Source of the DNA: Campylobacterota bacterium
GTDB lineage: Bacteria > Campylobacterota > Campylobacteria > Campylobacterales > Sulfurovaceae
DNA length: 14,572 nt
Assembly: GCA_003646505.1 (NCBI GenBank)
Contig: QMKT01000027.1
Location: 1 to 14,572, forward strand
Direction: 5' to 3'
Of the stretch, positions 1-7,662 are shown piece after piece. The position numbers and the translations under genes were made by a program. A model generated the notes under the pieces. The model was not told where the DNA came from. It was given only the letters and a program-made list of their open reading frames with translations, and searched no databases. Within the stretch, counting starts at the first letter, position 1. Every line of letters begins with the position of its first letter.

Positions 1-149
1 GATGCCATCATCTCGATCGCACAACATGCGAGTCCGTATGTAAGCGGCCAAAGTGAGTTTGAACGCCCCCAGTTTACTAACTTGTCTACCGAAGTCAATG
101 CTATCGGCAAGCCTGCAGCTGAGGCATAATTTACTTGATGTTGTGCCAT
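1..149 (-). CDS. nuoB: NADH-quinone oxidoreductase subunit B, 5' part only
   Basis: NuoB carries the N2 iron-sulfur cluster of respiratory complex I on the cytoplasmic arm beside the membrane. Only the first 49 codons lie in the window; the gene runs off the left edge. The fragment ends with the family signature [10 protein letters not shown] followed by [13 protein letters not shown], whose paired cysteines are cluster ligands. The ATG at 149-147 lies inside the end of nuoA, giving a 19-base overlap, and has an AAGGAG ribosome binding site seven bases upstream within nuoA. The protein starts MAQHQVNY, as expected for Campylobacterota NuoB. It is translationally coupled to nuoA. Identity is firm although the fragment is short. 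Confidence 0.93.
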   Translation of the reverse strand, partial: MAQHQVNYASAAGLPIALTSVDKLVNWGRSNSLWPLTYGLACCAIEMMA

Positions 150-520
150 TCAAGTGCTCCTTTCTTCCATGCATATACGAATCCGATCGTAAGCAATAAT
201 ATAAATAATAACATCTCTATAAATCCGAACCAACCTAGTAGTCTAAAGTCAATTGCCCATGGGAACATAAAGATGATCTCTACATCAAACAAGATAAACA
301 AAAGTGCTACTAAGTAGAACTGTGCTGAAATCGTGTTTGGCTGTTTGGTAACTTCTGGTCCACATTCGTATATACTAAGCTTAAGTCTCTCAGTATCAAG
401 CCTTGCAAATTTTCTAGAAACAAAACGTGCAGCCCATAGTGTTGCGGGGAACGCTACAGCTGTTAACGCGAATAAAACAAATACACCAAAATATGGGTGT
501 TCTGTAATTACATGAGTCAT
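131..520 (-). CDS. nuoA: NADH-quinone oxidoreductase subunit A
   Basis: NuoA is a small membrane subunit of proton-pumping complex I, lying next to the quinone channel. The 129-residue length is normal for the family. Three hydrophobic helices are visible at about residues 12-32, 67-87 and 95-117. The conserved loop motif YECGPEV (about 51-57), with its cysteine, and FDVEIIF with PWA (about 78-89) are diagnostic. The ATG is preceded by AAGGGAT at a suitable distance. It is the first gene of a minus-strand operon and overlaps nuoB. The roughly 220 bases upstream are shared with the divergent rhodanese and should hold the promoter of the nuo operon, but I could not fix a convincing -35/-10 pair there. 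Confidence 0.95.
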   Translation of the reverse strand: MTHVITEHPYFGVFVLFALTAVAFPATLWAARFVSRKFARLDTERLKLSIYECGPEVTKQPNTISAQFYLVALLFILFDVEIIFMFPWAIDFRLLGWFGFIEMLLFILLLTIGFVYAWKKGALEWHNIK

Positions 521-742
521 ATTAATCCCTTAAAGTTTATTCTTTTTGAAAATTTTCTCACGTCTAGCTCAACAAGCCACGACATTATGTTTCGAAGCTT
601 ATGCTTTTTCGCATGTATAGAATTCTCAGAATATTCATTTCATAATAGCTGAAAGATGGTTAAAAGCATTTTGGTCTTTCTATGCTTTAAGCGATTAGTT
701 TTATGTTGTAACTATGTGAAACAAAGGAAAAGGAGTTACAAT

Positions 743-1174
743 GTGAAAAATTTAAAAAGTGATAAAATGTTAAAAAAATATACTAATGTACTTTATTGGG
801 TTGCCATGGGCGGCATGATCTTTTGGTTTGCCTACTCTAAAGGATGGATATTTGCCAACTTTACGTCCATAGATGCCAAGCAAGCCATACATTTACTTGA
901 AAACGATGATAACGTCACACTTCTTGATGTCAGAACCATAGAAGAGTACAAAGAGGGACATCTACGTAATGCCACACTCATCCCCGTTCACGCCCTAACT
1001 GATAATCTAGGCATGCTAAAACAAGATAAGCATAAAAAAATCATCGTCTACTGTAGAACCGGAAGCAGAAGCATACCCGCTTCACGTATACTGGAAGGAA
1101 ATGGCTTTACTCCCCTTAATGTCAAAGGAGGCATTTTAAGCTTGCAGTCTGCCGGAGTTGAAGTGGTGAAATAA
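743..1174 (+). CDS. Membrane-anchored rhodanese-like domain protein
   Basis: A single rhodanese domain tethered by an N-terminal transmembrane helix. Rhodaneses carry sulfane sulfur on an active-site cysteine and serve sulfur transfer or sulfide/thiosulfate metabolism. The start is placed at the GTG at 743 because AAGGAG lies seven bases upstream; a longer frame from 656 has no such site. With this start (143 residues), a hydrophobic helix spans about 15-31. The domain shows LLDVRTIEEY with GHL (about 60-73) and the active-site loop VYCRTGSRS with Cys104. The orientation of the domain relative to the membrane is not clear: few positive charges follow the helix, so a periplasmic location is possible. 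The physiological sulfur donor cannot be read from the sequence. It is divergent from nuoA and convergent with the AAA+ gene. Confidence 0.85.
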   Translation: MKNLKSDKMLKKYTNVLYWVAMGGMIFWFAYSKGWIFANFTSIDAKQAIHLLENDDNVTLLDVRTIEEYKEGHLRNATLIPVHALTDNLGMLKQDKHKKIIVYCRTGSRSIPASRILEGNGFTPLNVKGGILSLQSAGVEVVK

Positions 1175-1182
1175 GTCCTATT

Positions 1183-2916
1183 CTAGACTTTGAACCCCAT
1201 ACTCTTCGCGCCTTCAAAACTGGTTCCGAGTTCTTTTTCTATCTCTTCTAGAAAGTCTTTATTGCCAAATACACTCTCATCCCGCACCGCTACTTTATAG
1301 GCTGTATTTTTGATGATGAGATTGATCTGGCCTCCGGTAAGATCATGTTTGGCCAATTCTGTCATGTCAAAACCTTCTTCATAATCTGCATTTTCAGGGA
1401 GCATGAATTGCCACAGTCTCAAACGTTGTTTTTTACCTGGTCGTTTAAATTCTATTTTGTAATTAAAACGTCTTGAAAAAGCTTTGTCAATGTTACCAAG
1501 TAAATTGGTCGTAGCGATCAGTATACCTTCAAATTTTTCTATCTGTTCGAGGAAAATATTTTGCATTTGGTTATGCATTTTATCGGCTGAGGATCCTGGA
1601 CCCTCGGTACGAGAACTTAAAAACTGATCTGCTTCATTTAAAAGCAGTATGGGGTCTACTTTTGCTTTTTTACTTAACTCTTTAAAATCATCAAAGATCT
1701 TACGTACATTCTTTTCACTCTCTCCTACATACATAGAAAGGATCTTTGAGCAGTCAAAAGAGAGTATAGGACGTTTGAGTGTTTTGGCCAGACTCATTGC
1801 AGTCATAGTTTTTCCTGTACCCGCTGCACCGTAAAAAATAATACGTGCATCAATCCCTTTACGTTTATCTTTGATCCCCCATTCTCTAAGCTTTTTAAAG
1901 ACTTCTTTGTCAACCTGCTTGACAACATTTTGCAAAGTCTCTCTTGTCTTGGGATGAAGTACAACATCATCCAAAGTTGTGACTGGCTTAAGATACTCAA
2001 ATAGCTCTTGTTCTCCTACCAGTGCATCCAGCTTTAGTTTGGTAACTTTTTTTGATTTTTTAGGATGGATGATACGCTGCATCACCTCTTCTTGCAGATA
2101 AAAAGATCGGCTCACACCACCAAACATATTGAGTATCTCTTCATAATCAATAATATCATCAGTAATGAGTTTTGCACCATCTTCAAGCAAGGCTCTGTTC
2201 TTGATCTTCTCATATTCATCAAATGAAATAAGTTCAATGAGGGTATTCATATCTCTAAACTGCCCTTCACCCCCGGAGTACTCCTCTTTTAAGAGTGCAA
2301 GAAAGATTCGCTTTTCTTTTTCATCCAGTTCTTTTTCTTTAAAAAATTCTTCTACCACTATGGGTGTGTCTGTCATTTTAACCCGCTCTTCGATACGTGC
2401 GGTTAAAAGTGTCAATTTATTTTTCAAGCGTCCGATGCTTAGAGAATTGTCTGCAAAACCTTGTTTGAACGTAGCGATCTTATGGAGAAGTGATACCATA
2501 TCAAACTGATCTTGAAGATATTCCAGATGATCCGTATAGGGTTTTACTTCGGGGAGAAAAATCTCCAAAGAACCTTCTTCAAGTAGACGCAATAAAGAGA
2601 TACTTGGTGTAACAGATGTGCCTAATAGCTCCAATCTTGAAGATTCATGTGCTTTTGTCTGTCCAAAACTCACTTGGATTATCCACCCAAGATCTAAAAG
2701 GTTTTTCATCAATCCAAGCTTTTCCAGATACATATAGCCCTCAGAGCTAAAATTATCCTGGAGTATCTCTAGAACAGATACTTCTTCTATCCCTGCTACA
2801 TAACGTTTACAGATATACTGCACCAGTAAAGCTTCTTCTTTGGTACATTTTAAATGCTCAAAAATAAAAGATTTACTCACATTTTTTGTTTCGATAAAGT
2901 CAATAAGGTGTTTCAA
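1183..2916 (-). CDS. AAA+ family ATPase, Cdc48/FtsH-like module with unknown N-terminal region
   Basis: A 577-residue protein with a C-terminal AAA+ module that probably remodels a protein substrate. Walker A is GAAGTGKT at 363-370. The Walker B region is ILLLNEADQF at 423-432, where the usual aspartate is asparagine but the catalytic glutamate (428) is kept. Sensor 1 is ATTN (468-471), followed by a probable arginine finger in SRRF (481-484). Sensor 2 is a GGQI-type helix near 528. Residues 1-300 are helical and charged and match no domain I recognise; they presumably bind the substrate or a partner. The start is a TTG with TTAGGAA just upstream; no early in-frame ATG exists. It is divergently transcribed from the DUF1566-PTS genes, and its end lies eight bases from the rhodanese stop. 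Partners and role are unknown. Confidence 0.85.
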   Translation of the reverse strand: MKHLIDFIETKNVSKSFIFEHLKCTKEEALLVQYICKRYVAGIEEVSVLEILQDNFSSEGYMYLEKLGLMKNLLDLGWIIQVSFGQTKAHESSRLELLGTSVTPSISLLRLLEEGSLEIFLPEVKPYTDHLEYLQDQFDMVSLLHKIATFKQGFADNSLSIGRLKNKLTLLTARIEERVKMTDTPIVVEEFFKEKELDEKEKRIFLALLKEEYSGGEGQFRDMNTLIELISFDEYEKIKNRALLEDGAKLITDDIIDYEEILNMFGGVSRSFYLQEEVMQRIIHPKKSKKVTKLKLDALVGEQELFEYLKPVTTLDDVVLHPKTRETLQNVVKQVDKEVFKKLREWGIKDKRKGIDARIIFYGAAGTGKTMTAMSLAKTLKRPILSFDCSKILSMYVGESEKNVRKIFDDFKELSKKAKVDPILLLNEADQFLSSRTEGPGSSADKMHNQMQNIFLEQIEKFEGILIATTNLLGNIDKAFSRRFNYKIEFKRPGKKQRLRLWQFMLPENADYEEGFDMTELAKHDLTGGQINLIIKNTAYKVAVRDESVFGNKDFLEEIEKELGTSFEGAKSMGFKV

Positions 2917-2945
2917 TAAAATTCCTAATTTTCAAAAATATCTTC

Positions 2946-2951
2946 AGTATA
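2946..2951 (-). promoter_or_regulatory. Candidate -10 box for the AAA+ ATPase gene
   Basis: TATACT read on the minus strand, 29 bases before the TTG start, which leaves room for the ribosome binding site. No good -35 is present at 16-18 bases; Campylobacterota sigma-70 promoters commonly lack one. It sits face to face with the plus-strand -10 at 2964. Confidence 0.4.
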
Positions 2952-2963
2952 ACAAATATTTGC

Positions 2964-2969
2964 TATAAT
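2964..2969 (+). promoter_or_regulatory. Candidate extended -10 promoter for the DUF1566-PTS operon
   Basis: A perfect TATAAT preceded by TGC (extended -10) lies 26 bases before the ATG at 2996. A start point near 2976 would give a leader of about 20 bases containing AAAGGAG. The -35 region is weak. The same 79-base gap also carries the divergent AAA+ gene's start signals. Confidence 0.55.
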
Positions 2970-2995
2970 TTATGTAAAGCAAAAAAGGAGTATTT

Positions 2996-3406
2996 ATGCG
3001 TATAATATTAATGATGACTGTAGCCTTATCTATAGCAATGGCTGAGACAACGATGGTGAAAGACCCTACAACAAATCTTATTTGGGAAGATACGACACAT
3101 ACTTCAGAGGATAAAATAACATTTGATGAAGCAAAAACATACTGTGAAACTTTAAAAATTACTGAAGTTTCAGGTTGGCGGTTACCTACACTGAACGAGC
3201 TTCTTACCATCGTAGACTATACGCGTGCTGACCCTGCCATACTCAAAGAATTTAACCATGTTAAGAGTGGTACTGTCTACTGGGCAAGTACCCCTTATGT
3301 AAGATCAAGAGACGAGTTCTGGGGTGTAGACTTTAAAGATGGTACTACCGATGGCACATCTAGAAACTACAGCCGATATGTTCGTTGTGTAAAAGCTGTC
3401 AAATAA
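2996..3406 (+). CDS. Exported DUF1566 (Lcl C-terminal domain) protein
   Basis: A 136-residue protein with an N-terminal signal peptide (cleavage likely after the AMA at 14-16) followed by one DUF1566 domain. The domain shows DPTTNLIWED (23-32), GWRLPTLNELL (60-70), YWAS near 96 and the C-terminal YSRYVRCVK. Cys50 and Cys131 are placed to form a disulfide, in keeping with an extracytoplasmic location. This fold is related to C-type-lectin-like and sulfatase-modifying modules, but its molecular function is poorly known. The start has AAAGGAG at five bases. It ends only three bases before the HPr-EI start, so it is almost certainly cotranscribed with the PTS genes; a role at the cell surface linked to sugar or glycan capture is a guess from that position. 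Confidence 0.85.
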   Translation: MRIILMMTVALSIAMAETTMVKDPTTNLIWEDTTHTSEDKITFDEAKTYCETLKITEVSGWRLPTLNELLTIVDYTRADPAILKEFNHVKSGTVYWASTPYVRSRDEFWGVDFKDGTTDGTSRNYSRYVRCVKAVK

Positions 3407-3409
3407 GAG

Positions 3410-5236
3410 ATGTCTCTACTTAAGCATCTCTTCTCTAAACCACTTGCGACACAACTGACTATTACTTCAAGTAACGGGTTTCATCTTAGACCCGTTGCAC
3501 AATTTTCCTCCCTGGCCAAATCATTCCCATGCAAAATCACAGCAACCTTCCAAAAAAAAACAGTAGACGCAAAGTCTGTCAATACCTTACTTTCACTCTC
3601 TTTGGAAAAAGAAGATACTTTTACACTACAGATACAGGGTAAAAAATCAGAAGAGGCACGAGAAGCCCTTGTGACACTTTTTGAAACACTGATGCAAACA
3701 GATATACAGATCAAAAAGAGCGTAAAAACAGCTTCTGATTATGAAGGATCCCTGATAGAGGGAGACATTATTTATGAAGGTATTGCCATTGCTCCTGTCT
3801 ACCATTATGCGCGCAAGGAAGTGCAACATAAAACCAATGTGAGCTTCAAGGAAGCCCTACAGTACAGCATAAATGAATTAGAAGATCTTTACCTTCTCCA
3901 TAAGAAAGAGGACAATGCTACCATCTATCTTGCACAAAAAGAGCTTTTAGCTTCACTGGGAGAAAAAAGTGAATCATTGACAAACTTAGAGCAAATAATA
4001 GTCCAGGAAGCCGACACACTTTTGGGGACTAAACTTGAGTCCAAAAGAGCTGACTATCAAGATATTCTTCAGCGGGTAAAAAAACATTTGGGCCTTGAAA
4101 TAAAAGTCACCTTTCCAAACAAACCTTTTATCCTTCTCTCTAATGATCTTCTTCCCAGTGAAATTGATGCGCTTTCAGAGACACAAGTGCTTGGAGTAAT
4201 CCTCCAAGAAACTTCTATTCACTCTCATGCTGCTATTTTACTTCGCGCAGCGGGAATCGCTTCTCTTATAGCAGAAACAAAGAATATAAGCCAAAATACA
4301 CCTCTTATCCTTGATTCACATGCCGGTGTTGTACTCTGTACACCCAGTGCTAATGACCTGCAAAAAGCAACCCTACGCCTAGAACAAGATGTGAACCAAA
4401 ACGCGCTAAGTGCAAGTAAACGTTTTGACTTAGCAGCAACCATACAGGGCAAAGAGATCAAAGTCCTGGCAAATGTGGGTGACCTTAATTCTGCGAGAGT
4501 AGCCAAAGAAGAAGGAGCTGAAGGCATAGGTCTTTTACGTTCAGAATTTCTTTTTAAGGCCAATAAACCTTCTTTTGAGACCCAACAAAAAGCTTACAGG
4601 GAGATCTTCTCATTTTTTGATGACATTACCGTACGTACATTGGATGTAGGTGGGGACAAAGCACTTCCTTACATAGAGATCCCTGTAGAAAACAATCCTT
4701 TTTTAGGTGTACGTGGTGTACGTTTATTTACCACTCATCCCGAACTTCTAGAAGAGCAGCTGCATGCCATTTTTATGGCTGCTGGAGAGAAACATATAAA
4801 GATCATGTTCCCTATGGTCTCTAGCGTAGAAGAGTTTACACAGGCAAAAGCTTTTGCACAAAATATCGCTAAAAAACATCGTTTAGATATATCTCATATA
4901 GACTTTGGCATTATGATAGAAGTACCCTCCGTACTTTTTTTACTTGAAGATTTCAATAAAGTAGTGGATTTTTACTCCATCGGAACCAATGATCTTAGCC
5001 AATACCTTTTTGCTATAGAGAGAACACACCCCACGCTTAAAGTAGATGCGCTTTCCCCTGTACTTTTTTCAGCCATAGATATGATACGCCAAAAAGCAAC
5101 CAAACCCGTCAGTATTTGCGGTGAGCTAGCTGCCAATAAAGCCGCTATAGAAAAACTTGTACACTTAGGCATAGAAACACTTTCTGTCTCACCTAAAAGC
5201 ATAGCCCAAACCAAGGAATTTATTCGTCATGTTTAA
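3410..5236 (+). CDS. ptsI: Fused HPr-Enzyme I of the sugar phosphotransferase system
   Basis: This cytoplasmic fusion takes phosphate from phosphoenolpyruvate (EI part) and holds it on an HPr domain for passage to EIIA. HPr occupies about residues 13-100: NGFHLRPVA with phospho-His25, and DAKSVNTLLS with Ser56 at the regulatory-serine position. The EI part starts near 120 (GIAIAP at 124-129). The phosphohistidine loop is IHSHAAILLRAAG with His273. The PEP-binding barrel shows GIGLLRSEFLF (372-382), LDVGGDKALP (411-420), FLGVRGVR (431-438), MIEVPS, SIGTNDLSQY (523-532) and the catalytic Cys570 in SICGELAA. At 608 residues it is shorter than a typical HPr plus EI sum; the HPr-binding helical part looks reduced. 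No strong ribosome binding site is seen, so translation is probably coupled to the preceding gene. It overlaps nagE by eight bases. Confidence 0.93.
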   Translation: MSLLKHLFSKPLATQLTITSSNGFHLRPVAQFSSLAKSFPCKITATFQKKTVDAKSVNTLLSLSLEKEDTFTLQIQGKKSEEAREALVTLFETLMQTDIQIKKSVKTASDYEGSLIEGDIIYEGIAIAPVYHYARKEVQHKTNVSFKEALQYSINELEDLYLLHKKEDNATIYLAQKELLASLGEKSESLTNLEQIIVQEADTLLGTKLESKRADYQDILQRVKKHLGLEIKVTFPNKPFILLSNDLLPSEIDALSETQVLGVILQETSIHSHAAILLRAAGIASLIAETKNISQNTPLILDSHAGVVLCTPSANDLQKATLRLEQDVNQNALSASKRFDLAATIQGKEIKVLANVGDLNSARVAKEEGAEGIGLLRSEFLFKANKPSFETQQKAYREIFSFFDDITVRTLDVGGDKALPYIEIPVENNPFLGVRGVRLFTTHPELLEEQLHAIFMAAGEKHIKIMFPMVSSVEEFTQAKAFAQNIAKKHRLDISHIDFGIMIEVPSVLFLLEDFNKVVDFYSIGTNDLSQYLFAIERTHPTLKVDALSPVLFSAIDMIRQKATKPVSICGELAANKAAIEKLVHLGIETLSVSPKSIAQTKEFIRHV

Positions 5237-6608
5237 CTTATTTCAACGCATCGGTAAAGCACTGATGACCCCCATTGCAGTACTTCCCGTAGCTGCTCTG
5301 CTCCTTAGACTCGGATTTGGAGATATCTTCGATGGCCAAATAGCAGATATCATGAAAGCAGCAGGTGATGCTATCTTCTCTCATCTTGATCTTCTATTTG
5401 GTATCGGTATTGCCTATGGTCTTGCTAAAAACAGTGATGGTGCAGCAGCACTTGCCGGTGCCATAGGCGTACTCATTGCCAAAGCAGTCTATCTCAGCAT
5501 AGATAAGGATGTCAATATGGGTGTCTTTGTAGGTATCATCATCGGTGTGCTCGCAGGGACACTGTACAACCGTTATCATGATATTAAGCTACCAGAATTC
5601 TTAGGTTTTTTCGGAGGGAAACGTTTTGTGCCCATCATTACCTCTATTGCCGCCATAGGGGTAGGTGTACTGGCAGGTTACTTTTGGCATTTTGCACAAG
5701 CTGGAATTGATGCTTTTTCCAATGCGATCATCGGTTTAAATGAAATAGGAACCTTTATCTATGGTACGCTCAACCGACTCCTCATTCCATTGGGTCTGCA
5801 CCACATTTTAAATTCTGTATTTTGGTTCCAGCTGGGAGAGTACACTCACCTTAAAGATGGCGTTGAAGTCGTAGCAAACGGAGACTTACACCGTTTCTTT
5901 GCCGGAGATAAAACTGCAGGTGTTTACATGTCCGGTTTTTATGTTGTCATGATGTTTGGATTACCGGCCATGGCCTATGCTATTTACCTTAACACGCCTA
6001 AATCAAGTCGTAAAAAAGTGGGTGCTATCCTGGCAGGTGTTGCATTTACTTCATTTCTTACAGGGATCACAGAACCCTTAGAGTTTCTCTTCTTGTTTGT
6101 GGCCCCTCTTCTATTTGTGTTACATGCCATACTGACAGGTCTTGCACTGGCAACAGCTCAAATGCTGGACATTCATGCAGGCTTTGGCTTTTCTGCCGGC
6201 TTCATAGACTATGTCATCAATTACAAGCTTGCCACAAATCCAGAGTTTATACTCCCTCTTGGTGTGCTTTTTGCTTTGATATATTTTGTACTGAGTTACT
6301 ATACGATCAAACTCTTTAAACTCAAGATATTTGATGAGAGGACAGATGAGATTACTTTAGAGTCAGAGGATGAAGCCAAAGCTTTCATTGCTGCCTTAGG
6401 GGGTAAAGAAAATATCATCAATACAGATGCCTGCATCACTCGGTTGCGTATGCAAGTAGAAGACAATTCTTTGCTTAGCGATGAAGCATTTATATTACTA
6501 GGTGCTAAAGGAGTCATTCGTCCAGATAAGCATACTATTCAGGTGGTGTTGGGAACCAAGGCAGAAAGTGTCGCAGAAAAAATAAAAGCATCTTTAGCAA
6601 ATATCTAG
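5229..6608 (+). CDS. nagE: PTS N-acetylglucosamine-type permease, EIIC-EIIB domains
   Basis: An integral membrane permease that imports and phosphorylates an amino sugar or sugar, most likely GlcNAc to GlcNAc-6-phosphate. EIIC covers about residues 1-365, beginning FQRIGKALMTPIAVLP. It has the substrate-site motifs LGLHHILNS (188-196) and GITEPLEF (279-286), plus HAGFGFSAG (316-324). EIIB covers about 380-455 and holds the phosphorylated Cys402 in NTDACITRLR. At 459 residues it lacks the C-terminal EIIA found in the 648-residue enterobacterial NagE; a separate EIIA gene lies at 9480-9950. The ATG has AAGGA ten bases upstream, inside the HPr-EI gene. The GlcNAc assignment rests on family resemblance and on nagA nearby; glucose or glucosamine remain possible substrates. 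Confidence 0.9.
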   Translation: MFNLFQRIGKALMTPIAVLPVAALLLRLGFGDIFDGQIADIMKAAGDAIFSHLDLLFGIGIAYGLAKNSDGAAALAGAIGVLIAKAVYLSIDKDVNMGVFVGIIIGVLAGTLYNRYHDIKLPEFLGFFGGKRFVPIITSIAAIGVGVLAGYFWHFAQAGIDAFSNAIIGLNEIGTFIYGTLNRLLIPLGLHHILNSVFWFQLGEYTHLKDGVEVVANGDLHRFFAGDKTAGVYMSGFYVVMMFGLPAMAYAIYLNTPKSSRKKVGAILAGVAFTSFLTGITEPLEFLFLFVAPLLFVLHAILTGLALATAQMLDIHAGFGFSAGFIDYVINYKLATNPEFILPLGVLFALIYFVLSYYTIKLFKLKIFDERTDEITLESEDEAKAFIAALGGKENIINTDACITRLRMQVEDNSLLSDEAFILLGAKGVIRPDKHTIQVVLGTKAESVAEKIKASLANI

Positions 6609-6631
6609 ATTTCGTTATTCATATATTAACT

Positions 6632-6637
6632 TATAAT
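6632..6637 (+). promoter_or_regulatory. Candidate -10 box before the lipoprotein gene
   Basis: TATAAT lies 36 bases before the ATG at 6674, in the 65-base AT-rich gap after nagE. No clear -35 is visible. It could give the lipoprotein gene its own transcript in addition to readthrough from nagE. In sequence this AT-rich, a single hexamer is weak evidence. Confidence 0.3.
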
Positions 6638-6673
6638 CATTATACTTACGACAAAACTTTTAGGAAACTTTAC

Positions 6674-7654
6674 ATGCGTATAATAGTGCTTTTTTTGTTC
6701 TTTTTACTGTTTAATTCTTGTTCATTAAACACCCCCGAATTCTTGGGGGAGCTGAACAAAGTAACCGTTGTAAAATATACTCCCCATGTGAAGCAGCACA
6801 GAGCATACTTCACACGATCAGAACTGCAAATAATCAAAGATGGTAAAAAATACCTCTATCTCTATCATGCAAAAAAGAACGATTTAGGTATACTTTTGCA
6901 TCGTAACGACCAATATATACTCTATAATCTCTCCAATCCGAAACAACCGGCACTTGCCATGACAGAAAATAAAAAAACAACCGTTACGCATGTACTAAAA
7001 AGCTTTAACAGCAAGGGCTATCACACCATTGCATCTTTACAGAGCATAGGGTATATCTCTTCCATATCACTAAAGCGATACAAAGGCGTCAAAACACTTT
7101 TAGTTGAAACCCAAGAGTATTCCAGCCTTCAAGATCTTTACAAATCAGCGATTAGAACTTACAATGCAGACAAGATAAAAAATATTAAAACAACATTACC
7201 AAAACAATTGATAGTTGACTATTATAAGCATTATGAAAAACGTGCTACAACGCAAGACCAATTGGAGCAACTGCAAATTATCGCTCAAAAACTCCAGATC
7301 AACAGTAAAGGCATAGCATCTCAACCCCAAAAAGAAGAAAGTATCCAGGATGCGCCTACAGAAAATGAGCCCATAGAGAATGAAAGTTTTATCCTCTCTT
7401 ATTTTCAAAAACCTTATTCTTACTATTTGGGAAAAGCATCACTTGATGAACTACGAACCTATATTGCACAAAGTGCCACAAAAAGTACACTTTCTAACCG
7501 CCAATATACTCTGCTAAAACAAAGAGAAGCATCACTCAAAGAAGAGGAACTCTTTAATCAAGGCTCCCTTGAAGAACTCATCGCAGCATACAAGATAAAT
7601 AAAGATCCAAAATATAAAAAACACATCATGACGCTTATGAAAGACAATCAATAA
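6674..7654 (+). CDS. Predicted lipoprotein of unknown function
   Basis: A 326-residue protein I do not recognise. The N-terminus has a short, very hydrophobic signal (residues 3-13) ending in LFNSCS, with Cys16 as the likely lipidated residue; the lipobox is imperfect at position -3. Residues 20-150 look like mixed strand and helix. Residues 150-210 are helical and lysine/glutamine-rich. Residues 213-240 form an acidic, proline-containing linker (PTENEPIENES). The C-terminal 80 residues are helical and charged (ASLKEEELF, GSLEELIAAY) and might be a small repeat or protein-interaction module. The start has TAGGAAA six bases upstream. It lies 65 bases after nagE in the same direction, and its stop is eight bases from the convergent histidine kinase stop. 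A link to sugar uptake or to the sensor is positional only. Confidence 0.7.
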   Translation: MRIIVLFLFFLLFNSCSLNTPEFLGELNKVTVVKYTPHVKQHRAYFTRSELQIIKDGKKYLYLYHAKKNDLGILLHRNDQYILYNLSNPKQPALAMTENKKTTVTHVLKSFNSKGYHTIASLQSIGYISSISLKRYKGVKTLLVETQEYSSLQDLYKSAIRTYNADKIKNIKTTLPKQLIVDYYKHYEKRATTQDQLEQLQIIAQKLQINSKGIASQPQKEESIQDAPTENEPIENESFILSYFQKPYSYYLGKASLDELRTYIAQSATKSTLSNRQYTLLKQREASLKEEELFNQGSLEELIAAYKINKDPKYKKHIMTLMKDNQ

Positions 7655-7662
7655 CTTAATCC

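Noticed and set aside
599..636. Short inverted repeats (ATGC-TTTTTC-GCAT at 601-614 and GAATATTC at 629-636) between nuoA and the rhodanese
   Set aside because: Four-base stems and an eight-base palindrome are expected by chance in AT-rich intergenic DNA; no terminator or operator can be claimed.
656..742. Longer rhodanese start at ATG 656 with 29 extra residues
   Set aside because: The extension is Cys/Lys-rich, has no ribosome binding site and precedes a GTG with AAGGAG at ideal spacing.
4225..4563. Minus-strand open frame of 112 codons
   Set aside because: It is antisense to the EI active-site region of the HPr-EI gene, whose motifs are unmistakable, and the product resembles no family.
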